In this document: positions 17,766-25,817 of the stretch, one piece after another
How positions within the stretch are numbered: the stretch's first letter is position 1
How the letters are laid out: each line of letters starts with the position of its first letter
Assembly (NCBI RefSeq): GCF_041081105.1
Contig: NZ_CP163528.1
Span: forward strand, 1,240,001-1,304,000
Length of the DNA stretch: 64,000 nt
DNA from: Promicromonospora sp. Populi
GTDB lineage: Bacteria > Actinomycetota > Actinomycetes > Actinomycetales > Cellulomonadaceae
Direction: 5' to 3'
Program-made: the position numbers and the translations under genes
Notes under the pieces: generated by a model
What the model saw: the letters and a program-made list of their open reading frames with translations, nothing else
What the model was told of the DNA's origin: nothing
Database searches by the model: none

Positions 17766-18788
17766 TCAGGCCGTGATGGCCAGGGTCTCCGGATGTACCG
17801 GAGTACGGAACATCCCGGTGCGGATCCAGGAATCGACCTCGTCCACCGCCGCGTCACCCAGCCGGCGCAGCTCGCCGCCGACCGACCCCGCCACGTGCGG
17901 CGTCAGGACGACCCCGGGGTGGTCGTACAGCGGAGAGTCCGCGGGCAGGATCTCCGGCTCGGTCACGTCCAGGACGGCGCGGACCCGGCCGGACACGACG
18001 GCCTCCGTGAGCGCCGCCGTGTCCACGAGGCCGCCCCGCGCCGTGTTGATCAGGACGGCGCCCGGCCGCATGAGCGCCAGGCGGCGCGCGTCGGCCAGGT
18101 GCCGGGTCTCCGGCAGGTCCGGGGCGTGCAGCGTGACGACGTCGCTCTCCCTGAAGATCTCGTCCAGCGTGACCCGGCGGGCGCCCAGCCGGCGCGCGGT
18201 CTCGTCGTCGACGTGCGGGTCGTGGAGCAGGAGGTCGAGGTCGAAGGCGGCGAGCAGCGCCAGCACCCGGCGGCCGATCCGGGAGGCCCCGACGACGCCC
18301 ACCGTGCGCCGGTAGTTCCCGGCCGCCGGAAAACGCGTGTGCCAGTCCGCGGTGGTGCGCTCGCTGCGGTACGCGGCGCGCATCGCGTCGAGCTCCTTGT
18401 TCGCCAGCAGCACCTGGGCGACCGTGTACTCGGCCACGGGGACGGCGTTGGCGTCCGCCGCCGAGCTCACGGCGATCCCTGAGTCCCAGAACTCGTCCGA
18501 CAGGTGGTTCTTGACCGTGCCGCCCGCGTGCACCACCGCCTGGAGCCGGCTGGCCGCCAGGGCCGCCGGATCGAGCAGCGGGCTGCCCCACCCGGTCACC
18601 AGGACGTGGGTGTCGCGCAGCGCCGCACGGGCCTCGGGCCGGGAGAGGTCGTCGATCACCTCGGTACGCACGGTGCCGAGGGCCGCCAGCCGCCGCATGG
18701 CGGCGTCGTCGAACAGGCCGGGCCGCAGGCCTGGACTCATGGCGAAGGAAATGACGAAGGACATGGTCCGCGGGGTGGATCGCGACAT
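17766..18788 (-). CDS. D-isomer-specific 2-hydroxyacid dehydrogenase
   Basis: A 340-residue NAD(P)-dependent dehydrogenase. The Rossmann loop is TVGVVGASRIGRRVLALLAAF. The catalytic Arg is in LINTARGGLVD, the Glu follows in the strand VRAVLDVTEPEILP, and the catalytic His is in VVLTPHVAGSVGG. Relatives reduce glyoxylate, hydroxypyruvate or other 2-oxoacids. Its position between a GH9 gene and the locus regulator suggests it processes an oxidised sugar product, but this is inference. The second of two close ATG codons (18788) has AGAGG six bases upstream, better than ATG 18794. A GATC direct repeat is found about 80 bases upstream. Confidence 0.88.
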   Translation of the reverse strand: MSRSTPRTMSFVISFAMSPGLRPGLFDDAAMRRLAALGTVRTEVIDDLSRPEARAALRDTHVLVTGWGSPLLDPAALAASRLQAVVHAGGTVKNHLSDEFWDSGIAVSSAADANAVPVAEYTVAQVLLANKELDAMRAAYRSERTTADWHTRFPAAGNYRRTVGVVGASRIGRRVLALLAAFDLDLLLHDPHVDDETARRLGARRVTLDEIFRESDVVTLHAPDLPETRHLADARRLALMRPGAVLINTARGGLVDTAALTEAVVSGRVRAVLDVTEPEILPADSPLYDHPGVVLTPHVAGSVGGELRRLGDAAVDEVDSWIRTGMFRTPVHPETLAITA

Positions 18789-18864
18789 TGGCATCCTCTT
18801 CGGTCCGGGGCTGTCCGGACGATCCTCGCGCCGCGCCGCGCTCAGGCCGAGCAGGGGCCCGGCA

Positions 18865-18884
18865 AACGATCACGAACGATCACG
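18865..18884. promoter_or_regulatory. GATC direct repeat (proposed locus operator, site 2)
   Basis: AACGATCACG is repeated twice without a gap, so CGATCA recurs at exactly 10 bases. It overlaps the stop codon of the regulator gene and lies 77-96 bases upstream of the dehydrogenase start. Confidence 0.5.
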
Positions 18885-19971
18885 AGCCGCCGGTTGCCCG
18901 GGCGCGCGCCGGGGCGGGCGCCGTCGTCGAGCGCCGCAGCACCAGCCGCGGGACGAGCCGGATCCGCTGCGTCGCAGACCGCCCGCCGGTCAGCAGGCGG
19001 TGCGCCGCGACCTGCACCGCGAGGCGGCCCACGTCGAACTTGGGCGGAGCCACCGCGGTCAGCGGGACCGAGCCGAGGGGGGCCAGGACGTCGTCGTAGG
19101 CGATGATCGACAGGTCCTCCGGCACCCGCAGCCCGCGGTCGAGCGCGAGCCCGAGGAGCGCGATGGCGTCGTCGTCGGAATGGACGATCACCGCGGTGGT
19201 CCCGGTGGCCGCGCAGTCGTCCAGGACGGACTCCAGGTCGGAGTTCCGTTGTGACGGGTCGTGGTCGTCCCCGGCGAAGCGGACCGGCGGGAAGGGCGCG
19301 GTCAGCCCGCTCTGCGGCCCGAGCGCGGCCAGGTACCCCTCGACCAGGCGGATCGACGTCGGCGTTGTCGCCCGTACGACCAGAGCTACCCGCTCGTGCC
19401 CCTCCCGGGCGAGGTGGTCGAGCGCGACCTGCACGCCCGCCTCGTGCTCGGAGCGGACGTAGTCGATCTCACGCGTGTCGCACTGCCGTTCCACGAGCAC
19501 AACCGGCTTGTCCACGGTGTCGAACCAGGCCGGCAGCCGGGTGTCCGTCGGCCGCGCGGTGGCGATCAGCAGGGCGCCCACGCGTGCGCGGCGCAGCCGC
19601 TCGACGATCCGGCTCTCCTCGGTCTCGTCGTAGTACGACGTGGCCAGCACAAGCCGGACGCCCGCCTCGCGCGCGCCCTGCCGCGCGCCGGCGAGGATCT
19701 CCTGGAAGTAGCCGTGCCCGGACGGCACGACCATGCCGACGACGCCGCGACGGTTCCCGTCGTCCGTCTCGGTGGGGATCAGGATGCCGCCCCCGTGGAC
19801 CCGTTCGAGCTTGCCCAGCCGCGCGAGGGCCGCGACGTCACGACGTGCGGTGACCAGCGAGACGCCGAACCGGTCGGCGACCTCCGCCACCCGCACCGAG
19901 CCGTGCAGGCCGAGCTCGGTCAGGATCGCCGCACGGCGTCGTGCGACAAGCTCTCGCTCACGTGCGCTCAT
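18880..19971 (-). CDS. Chimeric transcription regulator: DeoR-type HTH with LacI-type sugar-binding domain
   Basis: The 363-residue protein joins two families. Residues 1-65 are a DeoR winged helix-turn-helix: RRAAILTELGLHGSVRVAEVADRFGVSLVTARRDVAALARLGKLERVHGGGI, with the DeoR hallmark RRD. From about residue 75 to 345 it is a periplasmic-binding-protein-like ligand domain of the LacI/GalR type (VVGMVVPSGHGYFQEILAGARQGA, VVLVERQ, GHERVALVVR, TAVIVHSDDDAIALLGLALDRGLRVPEDLSIIAYDD). It probably senses a mono- or oligosaccharide from the locus and controls the hydrolases and importer. It is divergent from the DUF2264 gene, and the 187-base region between them contains the TGATCA repeat. Confidence 0.9.
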   Translation of the reverse strand: MSARERELVARRRAAILTELGLHGSVRVAEVADRFGVSLVTARRDVAALARLGKLERVHGGGILIPTETDDGNRRGVVGMVVPSGHGYFQEILAGARQGAREAGVRLVLATSYYDETEESRIVERLRRARVGALLIATARPTDTRLPAWFDTVDKPVVLVERQCDTREIDYVRSEHEAGVQVALDHLAREGHERVALVVRATTPTSIRLVEGYLAALGPQSGLTAPFPPVRFAGDDHDPSQRNSDLESVLDDCAATGTTAVIVHSDDDAIALLGLALDRGLRVPEDLSIIAYDDVLAPLGSVPLTAVAPPKFDVGRLAVQVAAHRLLTGGRSATQRIRLVPRLVLRRSTTAPAPARARATGGS

Positions 19972-20100
19972 CAGCGGGCTCCCGTCCAGGCTGCCGTGCG
20001 GGCGGCGCCTGCCGGCCGCACTGCCGGATACCGGCGGCTCCGCCGGGTCCCGGCAACTGTGCCGGGTGGCGCAGCCGGGTGTCCGCCCCGGCGAGAAGAC

Positions 20101-20116
20101 TGATCATAATTGATCA
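20101..20116. promoter_or_regulatory. GATC direct repeat (proposed locus operator, site 3)
   Basis: TGATCATAATTGATCA places two TGATCA half-sites 10 bases apart in an AT-rich island within very GC-rich DNA. It lies 43 bases upstream of the DUF2264 start and 130 bases upstream of the divergent regulator start, well placed to control both. Confidence 0.6.
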
Positions 20117-20158
20117 CCTGTAATAGACGGCGTCGGCCCGCGACGCGAGGATCAGCGC

Positions 20159-22213
20159 ATGACAACGCACCGGCGCGTGGCCCAGGATCCCGATCCCGTC
20201 CGGGAGGCCTGGCCCGCGGCCTGGGGCACCGCTCCGGCGGACGACCCCACCACCAGCGGTTCGACCGGGTTCACCCGGGAGCACTGGATCGCCGCGGCGG
20301 ACGGCCTGCTGCGCTCCGCCGCGCGGTACGCGACGCCGAGCGGGGCCCGCATCGTCCCTGACGGCCCGCCGTCGTGGAACGGCCCGGACTCGGATGCGCT
20401 CGAGGGGTACGCGCGCACGTTCCTGCTCCTCGCGTGGCGCCTGTCCGGCACGGGTGAGGTCGAACCGGAGCTGCTGGAGCAGTACACGTCCGGGCTCGTC
20501 GCCGGCATCAACGCCGAGCACCCTGAGGCGTGGCCCAGAATCTCGCCGGACTGCTGGCAGACCGTCGTCGAGGCCGCCTCGATCGTGCTGGCCCTGCACC
20601 AGACCCGGCCCTGGATCTGGGAGCGGCTCACGCCGGGGCAGCGCGACGCCGTTGTCGGCTGGCTCCTCGGCGTCTTCACCGTTGACCTGCCGGACAACAA
20701 CTGGCACTGGTTCCGGGTGGTCGTGGCCACGTTCGTCGAGACCACGGGACACGTGCTGAGCGACGCCCAGCACGCCGTCGTCGACGCCGATCTCGCCCGG
20801 ATCGAGGACTTCTACGTCGGCGACGGGTGGTACCGCGACGGGGCCGGCGACGGCGACCGGTTCGACCACTACGCGGGCTGGGCCATGCACTTCTACCCCG
20901 CCCTGTGGCACCGCATGTGCGAGTCGCTCCCGGCGACGTCGCCCCTCGCCCGGAGCTCGGCGACCGTGCGGGACACGCACCGGGCGCGGCTCGCGGAGTT
21001 CCTCGACGACTACGGGAGCCTCGTCGGGGCGGACGGCGCCCCGCTGTTCCTCGGCCGGTCGCTCACCTACCGGTGGGCCGCGGCGGCGGCGCCGCTCGTG
21101 GGCGTCGTCGCCGGGAGCACACGCTGGGAGCCGGGCGTCACCCGGCACCTCGCGAGCGCCATGCTGCGCTACTTCCTCGACCACGGCGCGATCGGGCCGG
21201 ACGGGCTGCCGAGCCTGGGCTGGTTCGGGCCGTACCCGCCCATGATCCAGGGGTACTCCGCCCCCGCGTCGCCGTTCTGGCTGTCCAAGGCGTTCGTCTG
21301 CCTCCTGATCGACGCCGACGACCCGTTCTGGACGGCGCCCGAGCTGCCGCTGCCCGCGGCCGTGGCGAGCCAGACCCGGACCATGCCCCGCCCGGGCCTG
21401 GTCGTGTCGTCCACCGCCGACGACGGCATCGTGCGCGTGGCCAACCACGGCACGGACAACCACCTGCCCGGGACGCCCGACGACCCGCTCTACTCCCGGC
21501 TGGCGTACTCGACAGCGACGGCCCCGGTCCTGGGGCCACTGGCGTCCGTCGTGCCGGACAACCACGTCGGCCTCGTGTCCGGCGGCCGGATCACTCGCCG
21601 CGGGCGCATCCACCGGACCACGGCCGGGGACGGCAGCGCCGGTTCATGGCACGTGCCGACCTGGGTCGACGGCGGCGCGGTGGCCCTGGTCACCGGCGCG
21701 CGCATCGAGACGATCAGCGTGCTGGAGGGTCCCTGGGAGCTGCGCATCCACCGGGTCGAGGCCGTCGAGGGTTTCGCTGTGCTGGACAGCGGCTGGGCGA
21801 TGGCCGACGACGTCCCGCCCCGGGTCGAGCGCGTGGGACACCAGGTGCGGGTCACCGGCCAAGGGGGTCTGGTGAGCGTGCTGATGCCGGTCCTCGACGG
21901 CGGGCCCGGCAAGCACGTCGTCGAACCCGCTGACGAGCCCGTCGTCGAGGACGCGGCGGGCGGCAGCCCGCTGGGCCCGTTCGTCAAGGTGCCCACCCTG
22001 ACCACCCCGCGCAGGCCCGGTGCGGTGAGCGTCCACGCGGTCCTCGTCGGCCTCGCGGGGTCGTTGTCGAGCCTCGTGCTCGACCGCGACCCGCAGGTGG
22101 TGGTGGAGGAGGCCGGCGGCGAGCACGTGGTCCGCGTGACCATGCCGTCCGGGTCGCAGCGGCTGCTGCTGCTGGGCTCCGGACGGCATCGTCAATCCCC
22201 CGTCAGCCCTTGA
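20159..22213 (+). CDS. DUF2264 family protein (predicted glycan-degrading enzyme)
   Basis: A 684-residue protein without signal peptide. The opening (GFTREHWIAAADGLLRSAARYATPSGARIVPDG) and the motif DSDALEGYARTFLLLAWRLSG match DUF2264. Further family features are DNNWHWFRVVVATFVETTG, DGWYRDGAGDGDRFDHYAGWAMHFYP and SLTYRWAAAAAPLVG. The first 400 residues look like an alpha/alpha toroid and the last 250 like a beta-sandwich, as in several polysaccharide-acting enzymes. I recall that a Bacteroides arabinogalactan glucuronidase family (GH154) contains DUF2264 proteins, but cannot verify this here. ATG 20159 is preceded by GAGG. A cytoplasmic location would fit hydrolysis of imported oligosaccharides. 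Its last 11 bases overlap the convergent permease gene. Confidence 0.85.
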   Translation: MTTHRRVAQDPDPVREAWPAAWGTAPADDPTTSGSTGFTREHWIAAADGLLRSAARYATPSGARIVPDGPPSWNGPDSDALEGYARTFLLLAWRLSGTGEVEPELLEQYTSGLVAGINAEHPEAWPRISPDCWQTVVEAASIVLALHQTRPWIWERLTPGQRDAVVGWLLGVFTVDLPDNNWHWFRVVVATFVETTGHVLSDAQHAVVDADLARIEDFYVGDGWYRDGAGDGDRFDHYAGWAMHFYPALWHRMCESLPATSPLARSSATVRDTHRARLAEFLDDYGSLVGADGAPLFLGRSLTYRWAAAAAPLVGVVAGSTRWEPGVTRHLASAMLRYFLDHGAIGPDGLPSLGWFGPYPPMIQGYSAPASPFWLSKAFVCLLIDADDPFWTAPELPLPAAVASQTRTMPRPGLVVSSTADDGIVRVANHGTDNHLPGTPDDPLYSRLAYSTATAPVLGPLASVVPDNHVGLVSGGRITRRGRIHRTTAGDGSAGSWHVPTWVDGGAVALVTGARIETISVLEGPWELRIHRVEAVEGFAVLDSGWAMADDVPPRVERVGHQVRVTGQGGLVSVLMPVLDGGPGKHVVEPADEPVVEDAAGGSPLGPFVKVPTLTTPRRPGAVSVHAVLVGLAGSLSSLVLDRDPQVVVEEAGGEHVVRVTMPSGSQRLLLLGSGRHRQSPVSP

Positions 22214-23129
22214 CGGCGCCCTGCATGATGCCTGCGACGAGCTGGCGCCCGGCGAAGGCGAAGACGAGCAGGAGCGGAAGGGTGACGAGGAAGACCCCGG
22301 CCATGATCAGGGAGTAGTCGTCGTGGTAGCCCGCGGTGAGGTTCTGTACCGCGATGGGCAGCGTCGGATTCTGTGACCCCAGCACGATCGAGGGCCAGAA
22401 GAAGCTTGTCCACTGCCCGACGAAGACGAACAGGCCCAGCATGGACGCGGCGGGCAGCGCCGCGGGCATCGCGATGCTCCAGAAGGTGCGGATCATGGAC
22501 GCCCCGTCCACGCGGGCGGCCTCGATCAGCTCGTACGGCAGCGCCGAGTCGAGGTACTGCGTCATCCAGAACACGCCGAACGCGGAGACCAGGTGAGGCA
22601 CGATCACGGCCTCGATCTTGCCGATCCACGACAGCTCGGACATCAGGATGTACAGCGGGATGACGCCGAGCTGGGTGGGTACCGCCATGGTCGCGATGAC
22701 AAAGACCAGCAGGGCGTTGCGCCCGGGGAACCGCAGCTTGGCGAACGAGAACCCGGCCAGCGTCGAGCTCAGCACCGTGGCCAGCGACACCACCACGGCG
22801 ATGATCAGGGAGTTGGCCAGCGCGAGCCAGAAGTTGACCTGGGTGTTGGTCATGACGTTCGCGAACCCCGCGAAGATGCTCGCGTCCGGCCAGAGCTGCG
22901 GCAGCGGCCGCTGGGAGATCGACACCTGGTCCGAGGAACCCAGCAGCAGCGTGTAGTACAGCGGGAACGCCGAGACCACCAGCACGACCGCCAGGATCGT
23001 GTAGGTCACCCACCCCGGCCGGCGCACCGCCGAGATGGTGCCGCGCCGGTCCTGACGTGCCCGCTTGCGGGCCACCGCCCGTGCGGAACCCCTGCCGGCG
23101 GACTGCGCGGCGGCTGCGACGGATGTCAT
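22203..23129 (-). CDS. Carbohydrate ABC transporter permease (MalG type)
   Basis: Second membrane subunit of the locus importer. The 308-residue protein has six predicted helices and the permease EAA loop: YELIEAARVDGASMIRTFWSIAMPAALPA. The region LVFVIATMAVPTQLGVIPLYILMSELSWIG is characteristic of MalG-like permeases. ATG 23129 overlaps the stop of the MalF-type gene by four bases and has GGAGGG upstream. The N-terminus carries an unusual basic extension (RGSARAVARKRARQDRRG). Confidence 0.94.
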   Translation of the reverse strand: MTSVAAAAQSAGRGSARAVARKRARQDRRGTISAVRRPGWVTYTILAVVLVVSAFPLYYTLLLGSSDQVSISQRPLPQLWPDASIFAGFANVMTNTQVNFWLALANSLIIAVVVSLATVLSSTLAGFSFAKLRFPGRNALLVFVIATMAVPTQLGVIPLYILMSELSWIGKIEAVIVPHLVSAFGVFWMTQYLDSALPYELIEAARVDGASMIRTFWSIAMPAALPAASMLGLFVFVGQWTSFFWPSIVLGSQNPTLPIAVQNLTAGYHDDYSLIMAGVFLVTLPLLLVFAFAGRQLVAGIMQGAVKG

Positions 23130-24241
23130 GAGTCCCTCCGGGTCGTTGTGGTGCTGGTTGTCTTACCGGTTGTCGCGGTTGTCGCGGTGGTCGCTGGGTT
23201 CGCGTCGCCCGCGGCCCGGGCCTCGGCCCGCAGCCGGCGCGTCACGGACCGCGGCACCCGCGCGGTGCGGGTGGTGGACGACGCGATCCGCCGGCTGAGC
23301 AGGAAGTTGCCGAACCCGATGATGAGGATCAGCACGAACAGCACCCAGGCCACCGCGGCCGCCCGGCCGAGGTCCCGCTGGTTGCCCCATGCGACGTCGT
23401 ACAGGTAGAGCACCGTCGTCATCCACTGGCGGTCCGCGCCGCCCAGGCCACCGGCGTCGAACAGCCGCGCCTCGTCGAAGATCTGGAGGCCGCCGATGCT
23501 CGCGGTGAGCACCACGAAGATCACCGTGGACCGGATCTGCGGGACCGTCACCGAGAAGAACTGCCGCCAGGGACCCGCGCCGTCGATCGTCGCGGCCTCG
23601 TACAGGTCACGCGGCACCGCCTGCATAGCGGCCAGGAAGATCAGGGTGTTGTAGCCCGTCCACCGGTAGTTCACCATCGCCGCGACCGCCACGTGGCTGG
23701 CGAACCGGTCCCGGTGCCAGCCGATCGGGTCGAGGCCGAACGTGCCCAGGATGTCGTTGATCAGGCCGTACTGGTCGGCGAACAGCCGGCCGAAGATCAG
23801 CGACACAGCGATCGGCGCCACGACGTACGGCACCAGGACACCCATGCGCCAGAACGTGGCGTTGCGGATGTTCTGGTCCAGCAGCGCCGCCAGGGTGATC
23901 GCGATGATGATCTGCGGCACCGCGGAGAGCAGGAAGATCGACAGCGTGTTGACCAGGGACCGCCAGAACGTCTCCTGGCTGAGCACGTCGGCATAGTTCT
24001 GCAGGCCTACGAACTCCCCCTGCCCGCCCAGCAGGTTCCAGTCGTAGACCGACACCACCGCCGTGTACCCCAGCGGGAACAGGCCCGTGAGCGCGAACAG
24101 CACGAAGAACGGCGAGACGTAGAGGTAGGGCGAGACCTTGACGTCCCAGCGGCCCAGGGTCTGGGAGAACCCCAGCCGGCGCGGTGCACGCTGCGGAGCG
24201 TCCGGCGTCGGCGCCGGCTGCGTGGTGGTGAGTGCGGCCAT
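23126..24241 (-). CDS. Carbohydrate ABC transporter permease (MalF type)
   Basis: First membrane subunit of the importer, 371 residues from ATG 24241 (AGGAAG upstream). Helices start with FFVLFALTGLFPLGYTAVVSVYDW. The coupling-loop motif is LYEAATIDGAGPWRQFFSVTVPQI. The C-terminus is a hydrophilic Thr/Arg-rich tail (ATTATTATTGKTTSTTTTRRDS) that is not part of the transporter fold. The gene sits between the binding-protein gene (45-base gap) and the MalG-type gene (4-base overlap), so the three form an operon. No ATP-binding subunit is present in the locus, which suggests use of a shared MsiK-like ATPase encoded elsewhere. Confidence 0.94.
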   Translation of the reverse strand: MAALTTTQPAPTPDAPQRAPRRLGFSQTLGRWDVKVSPYLYVSPFFVLFALTGLFPLGYTAVVSVYDWNLLGGQGEFVGLQNYADVLSQETFWRSLVNTLSIFLLSAVPQIIIAITLAALLDQNIRNATFWRMGVLVPYVVAPIAVSLIFGRLFADQYGLINDILGTFGLDPIGWHRDRFASHVAVAAMVNYRWTGYNTLIFLAAMQAVPRDLYEAATIDGAGPWRQFFSVTVPQIRSTVIFVVLTASIGGLQIFDEARLFDAGGLGGADRQWMTTVLYLYDVAWGNQRDLGRAAAVAWVLFVLILIIGFGNFLLSRRIASSTTRTARVPRSVTRRLRAEARAAGDANPATTATTATTGKTTSTTTTRRDS

Positions 24242-24286
24242 TTCAAGCTTCCTGATCAACGGGGCGAGACGAGGACGGGTTGGGTT

Positions 24287-25606
24287 CTAGAGACCGAGAT
24301 CGTCGTAGGCGCTGAGCGACTTCTCCCACGAGGAGTCGGGGTCCTCGCCCGTCGTCTCGACGCGCTCCAGCCCCTGCTGCACCGTCTGGTGGATCGCGAA
24401 GTAGTTCGGGCCCTTGAACGGGTTGCCCTCGATCGCCTGCGCGCGGTTCGAGAAGATCTGCCCCACCGGCGCACCGTTCATGAACTCGTTCACGAACGAC
24501 TGCACCTGCTCCGACTCCTGCGCCTCGATCTGCGACGGGAAGTTCCCGGAGGTCTCGAACGCCGCGGTCTGCTGCTCGGGCGCGGTCAGCCACGCCGCCA
24601 GCTCCTTGGCCGCCTCGGTGTGGGCGCCGGACGCGGGCACCGTCAGGAACGAGCCGCCCCAGTTGCCGCCCCCGCCGGGGAACACGTCAGCGATGTTCCA
24701 GCCCGTGACCCCGCCCGAGTTGGACTCGATCGAGCCGGTCATCCACGCGGGGCACAGCATGGTGGCGAAGGCGTCGTTCTGGAACCCGGAGGCCCAGTCC
24801 TCGCCCCACTGCACCAGACCCGCCGAGAGCCCGGCCTCGTGCTGCTCCACCACCAGGTCGTACAGGTCCTTGATCTCCGTGTTCCCGGCCAGCGGCTTGG
24901 GTGTGCCGTCCTCCTCCTCGTAGGCGAAGTCGACCTGGTTCACCAGCCCCTGGTACGTGGCGACGCCGGAGTCGTACCAGGCGGTGTCAGAGTTCTCGAC
25001 GAAGTCCGCGCCCGCGGCGAAGTAGTCCTCCCACGTGGCGTCCTCGCCGCCCAGCAGCTCCGCTACCTCGTCCGGCTCCGACGGGAGGCCCGCCGCCTCG
25101 AACAGGTCCTGGCGGTAGCAGATCGCCTCCGGCCCGATGTCGGTGCCGTAGCCGATGAGCTTGCCGTCCGGCGTGGTGGCCTGCTCCACCTTCCAGTCCA
25201 TCCAGCGCCCGTCGAGCGCGGGGTCGGTCATGTCGGTGAACAGGTCGGGGTACTGGGCCAGCTCGCTGATCCAGTCCACCTCGATCGCCTCGACGTCGGC
25301 CAGGCCCTCGCCGCCGGCGGCGAGCTTCGTGGTCAGGTTGGTCCGCGCGTCGGCTGCGGACGCCGCGTCGATCAGCTCCACCGTGACGTTCGGGTGCTCG
25401 TCGGTGTACCCGGCCAGGAGCTCGTCGGAGTACCCGAAGTCGTTGAACGTGGCGACGGTCAGCGTGATCGGACCGTCGTCGGCGGCCTCGCCGCCGCCGT
25501 CGGACCCACCACAGGCGGTCAGCGCGAGGACAACGACGGCGGTGCCGGCGGTGGCCTGGAGGGTGCGCGCGACAGCGCGCCTGGTGGGTCGGGTGCTGCT
25601 TCGCAC
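24287..25606 (-). CDS. Extracellular sugar-binding lipoprotein of the ABC importer
   Basis: Solute receptor of the locus importer, 439 residues from GTG 25606, which has AAGGGAG five bases upstream; the longer frame to 25672 is not used. The signal peptide ends in a lipobox (VLALTACGGSDGGG), so the protein is anchored by lipidated Cys. The fold is that of family-1 sugar-binding proteins: ITLTVATFNDFGYSDELLAGYTDEHPNVTVELID at the start, EGLADVEAIEVDWISELAQYPDLFTDMT, and AFATMLCPAWMTGSIE with VTGWNIADVFPGGGGNWGGSF. Its ligand is probably an oligosaccharide released by the hydrolases. Both a LacI-like palindrome and a GATC repeat lie upstream. Confidence 0.93.
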   Translation of the reverse strand: MRSSTRPTRRAVARTLQATAGTAVVVLALTACGGSDGGGEAADDGPITLTVATFNDFGYSDELLAGYTDEHPNVTVELIDAASAADARTNLTTKLAAGGEGLADVEAIEVDWISELAQYPDLFTDMTDPALDGRWMDWKVEQATTPDGKLIGYGTDIGPEAICYRQDLFEAAGLPSEPDEVAELLGGEDATWEDYFAAGADFVENSDTAWYDSGVATYQGLVNQVDFAYEEEDGTPKPLAGNTEIKDLYDLVVEQHEAGLSAGLVQWGEDWASGFQNDAFATMLCPAWMTGSIESNSGGVTGWNIADVFPGGGGNWGGSFLTVPASGAHTEAAKELAAWLTAPEQQTAAFETSGNFPSQIEAQESEQVQSFVNEFMNGAPVGQIFSNRAQAIEGNPFKGPNYFAIHQTVQQGLERVETTGEDPDSSWEKSLSAYDDLGL

Positions 25607-25626
25607 GATGACTCCCTTGTCTGGTG

Positions 25627-25640
25627 TGAAAGCGGTTACC
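25627..25640. promoter_or_regulatory. LacI-type operator candidate upstream of the importer operon
   Basis: TGAAAGCGGTTACC is an imperfect palindrome centred on CG, 21 bases upstream of the binding-protein start codon. It resembles the 8609-8622 site and may belong to the same LacI-family regulator. Confidence 0.5.
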
Positions 25641-25758
25641 CAGATGGTCATTCCGGTCGCCGGAACCGTCAACCAGCCCTCTAGCGGCCCGGGCCTGAAA
25701 CGGGCTCAGAACGGCCAGTTCCCGCGGCTCACGGGCCCCCCGGGGCGGGGGCGCCAAG

Positions 25759-25774
25759 TGATCGGTATTGATCG
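25759..25774. promoter_or_regulatory. GATC direct repeat (proposed locus operator, site 4)
   Basis: TGATCGGTATTGATCG carries TGATCG twice, 10 bases apart, about 150 bases upstream of the importer operon. It is the last member of the four-site set within the locus. Confidence 0.45.
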
Positions 25775-25817
25775 TCTCCGAGGCTCGTCCCCGGAACCGC
25801 TCAGCGGCCCGGTGGCC

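Noticed and set aside
15411..18482. Frame of 1023 codons on the plus strand over the GH9 and dehydrogenase genes
   Set aside because: Antisense to two well-supported genes; composition is typical of GC-rich shadow frames.
20101..20116. TGATCA pairs as Dam methylation or replication-origin boxes
   Set aside because: No DnaA boxes or origin genes are near, and the same 10-base arrangement recurs only beside locus genes I checked.
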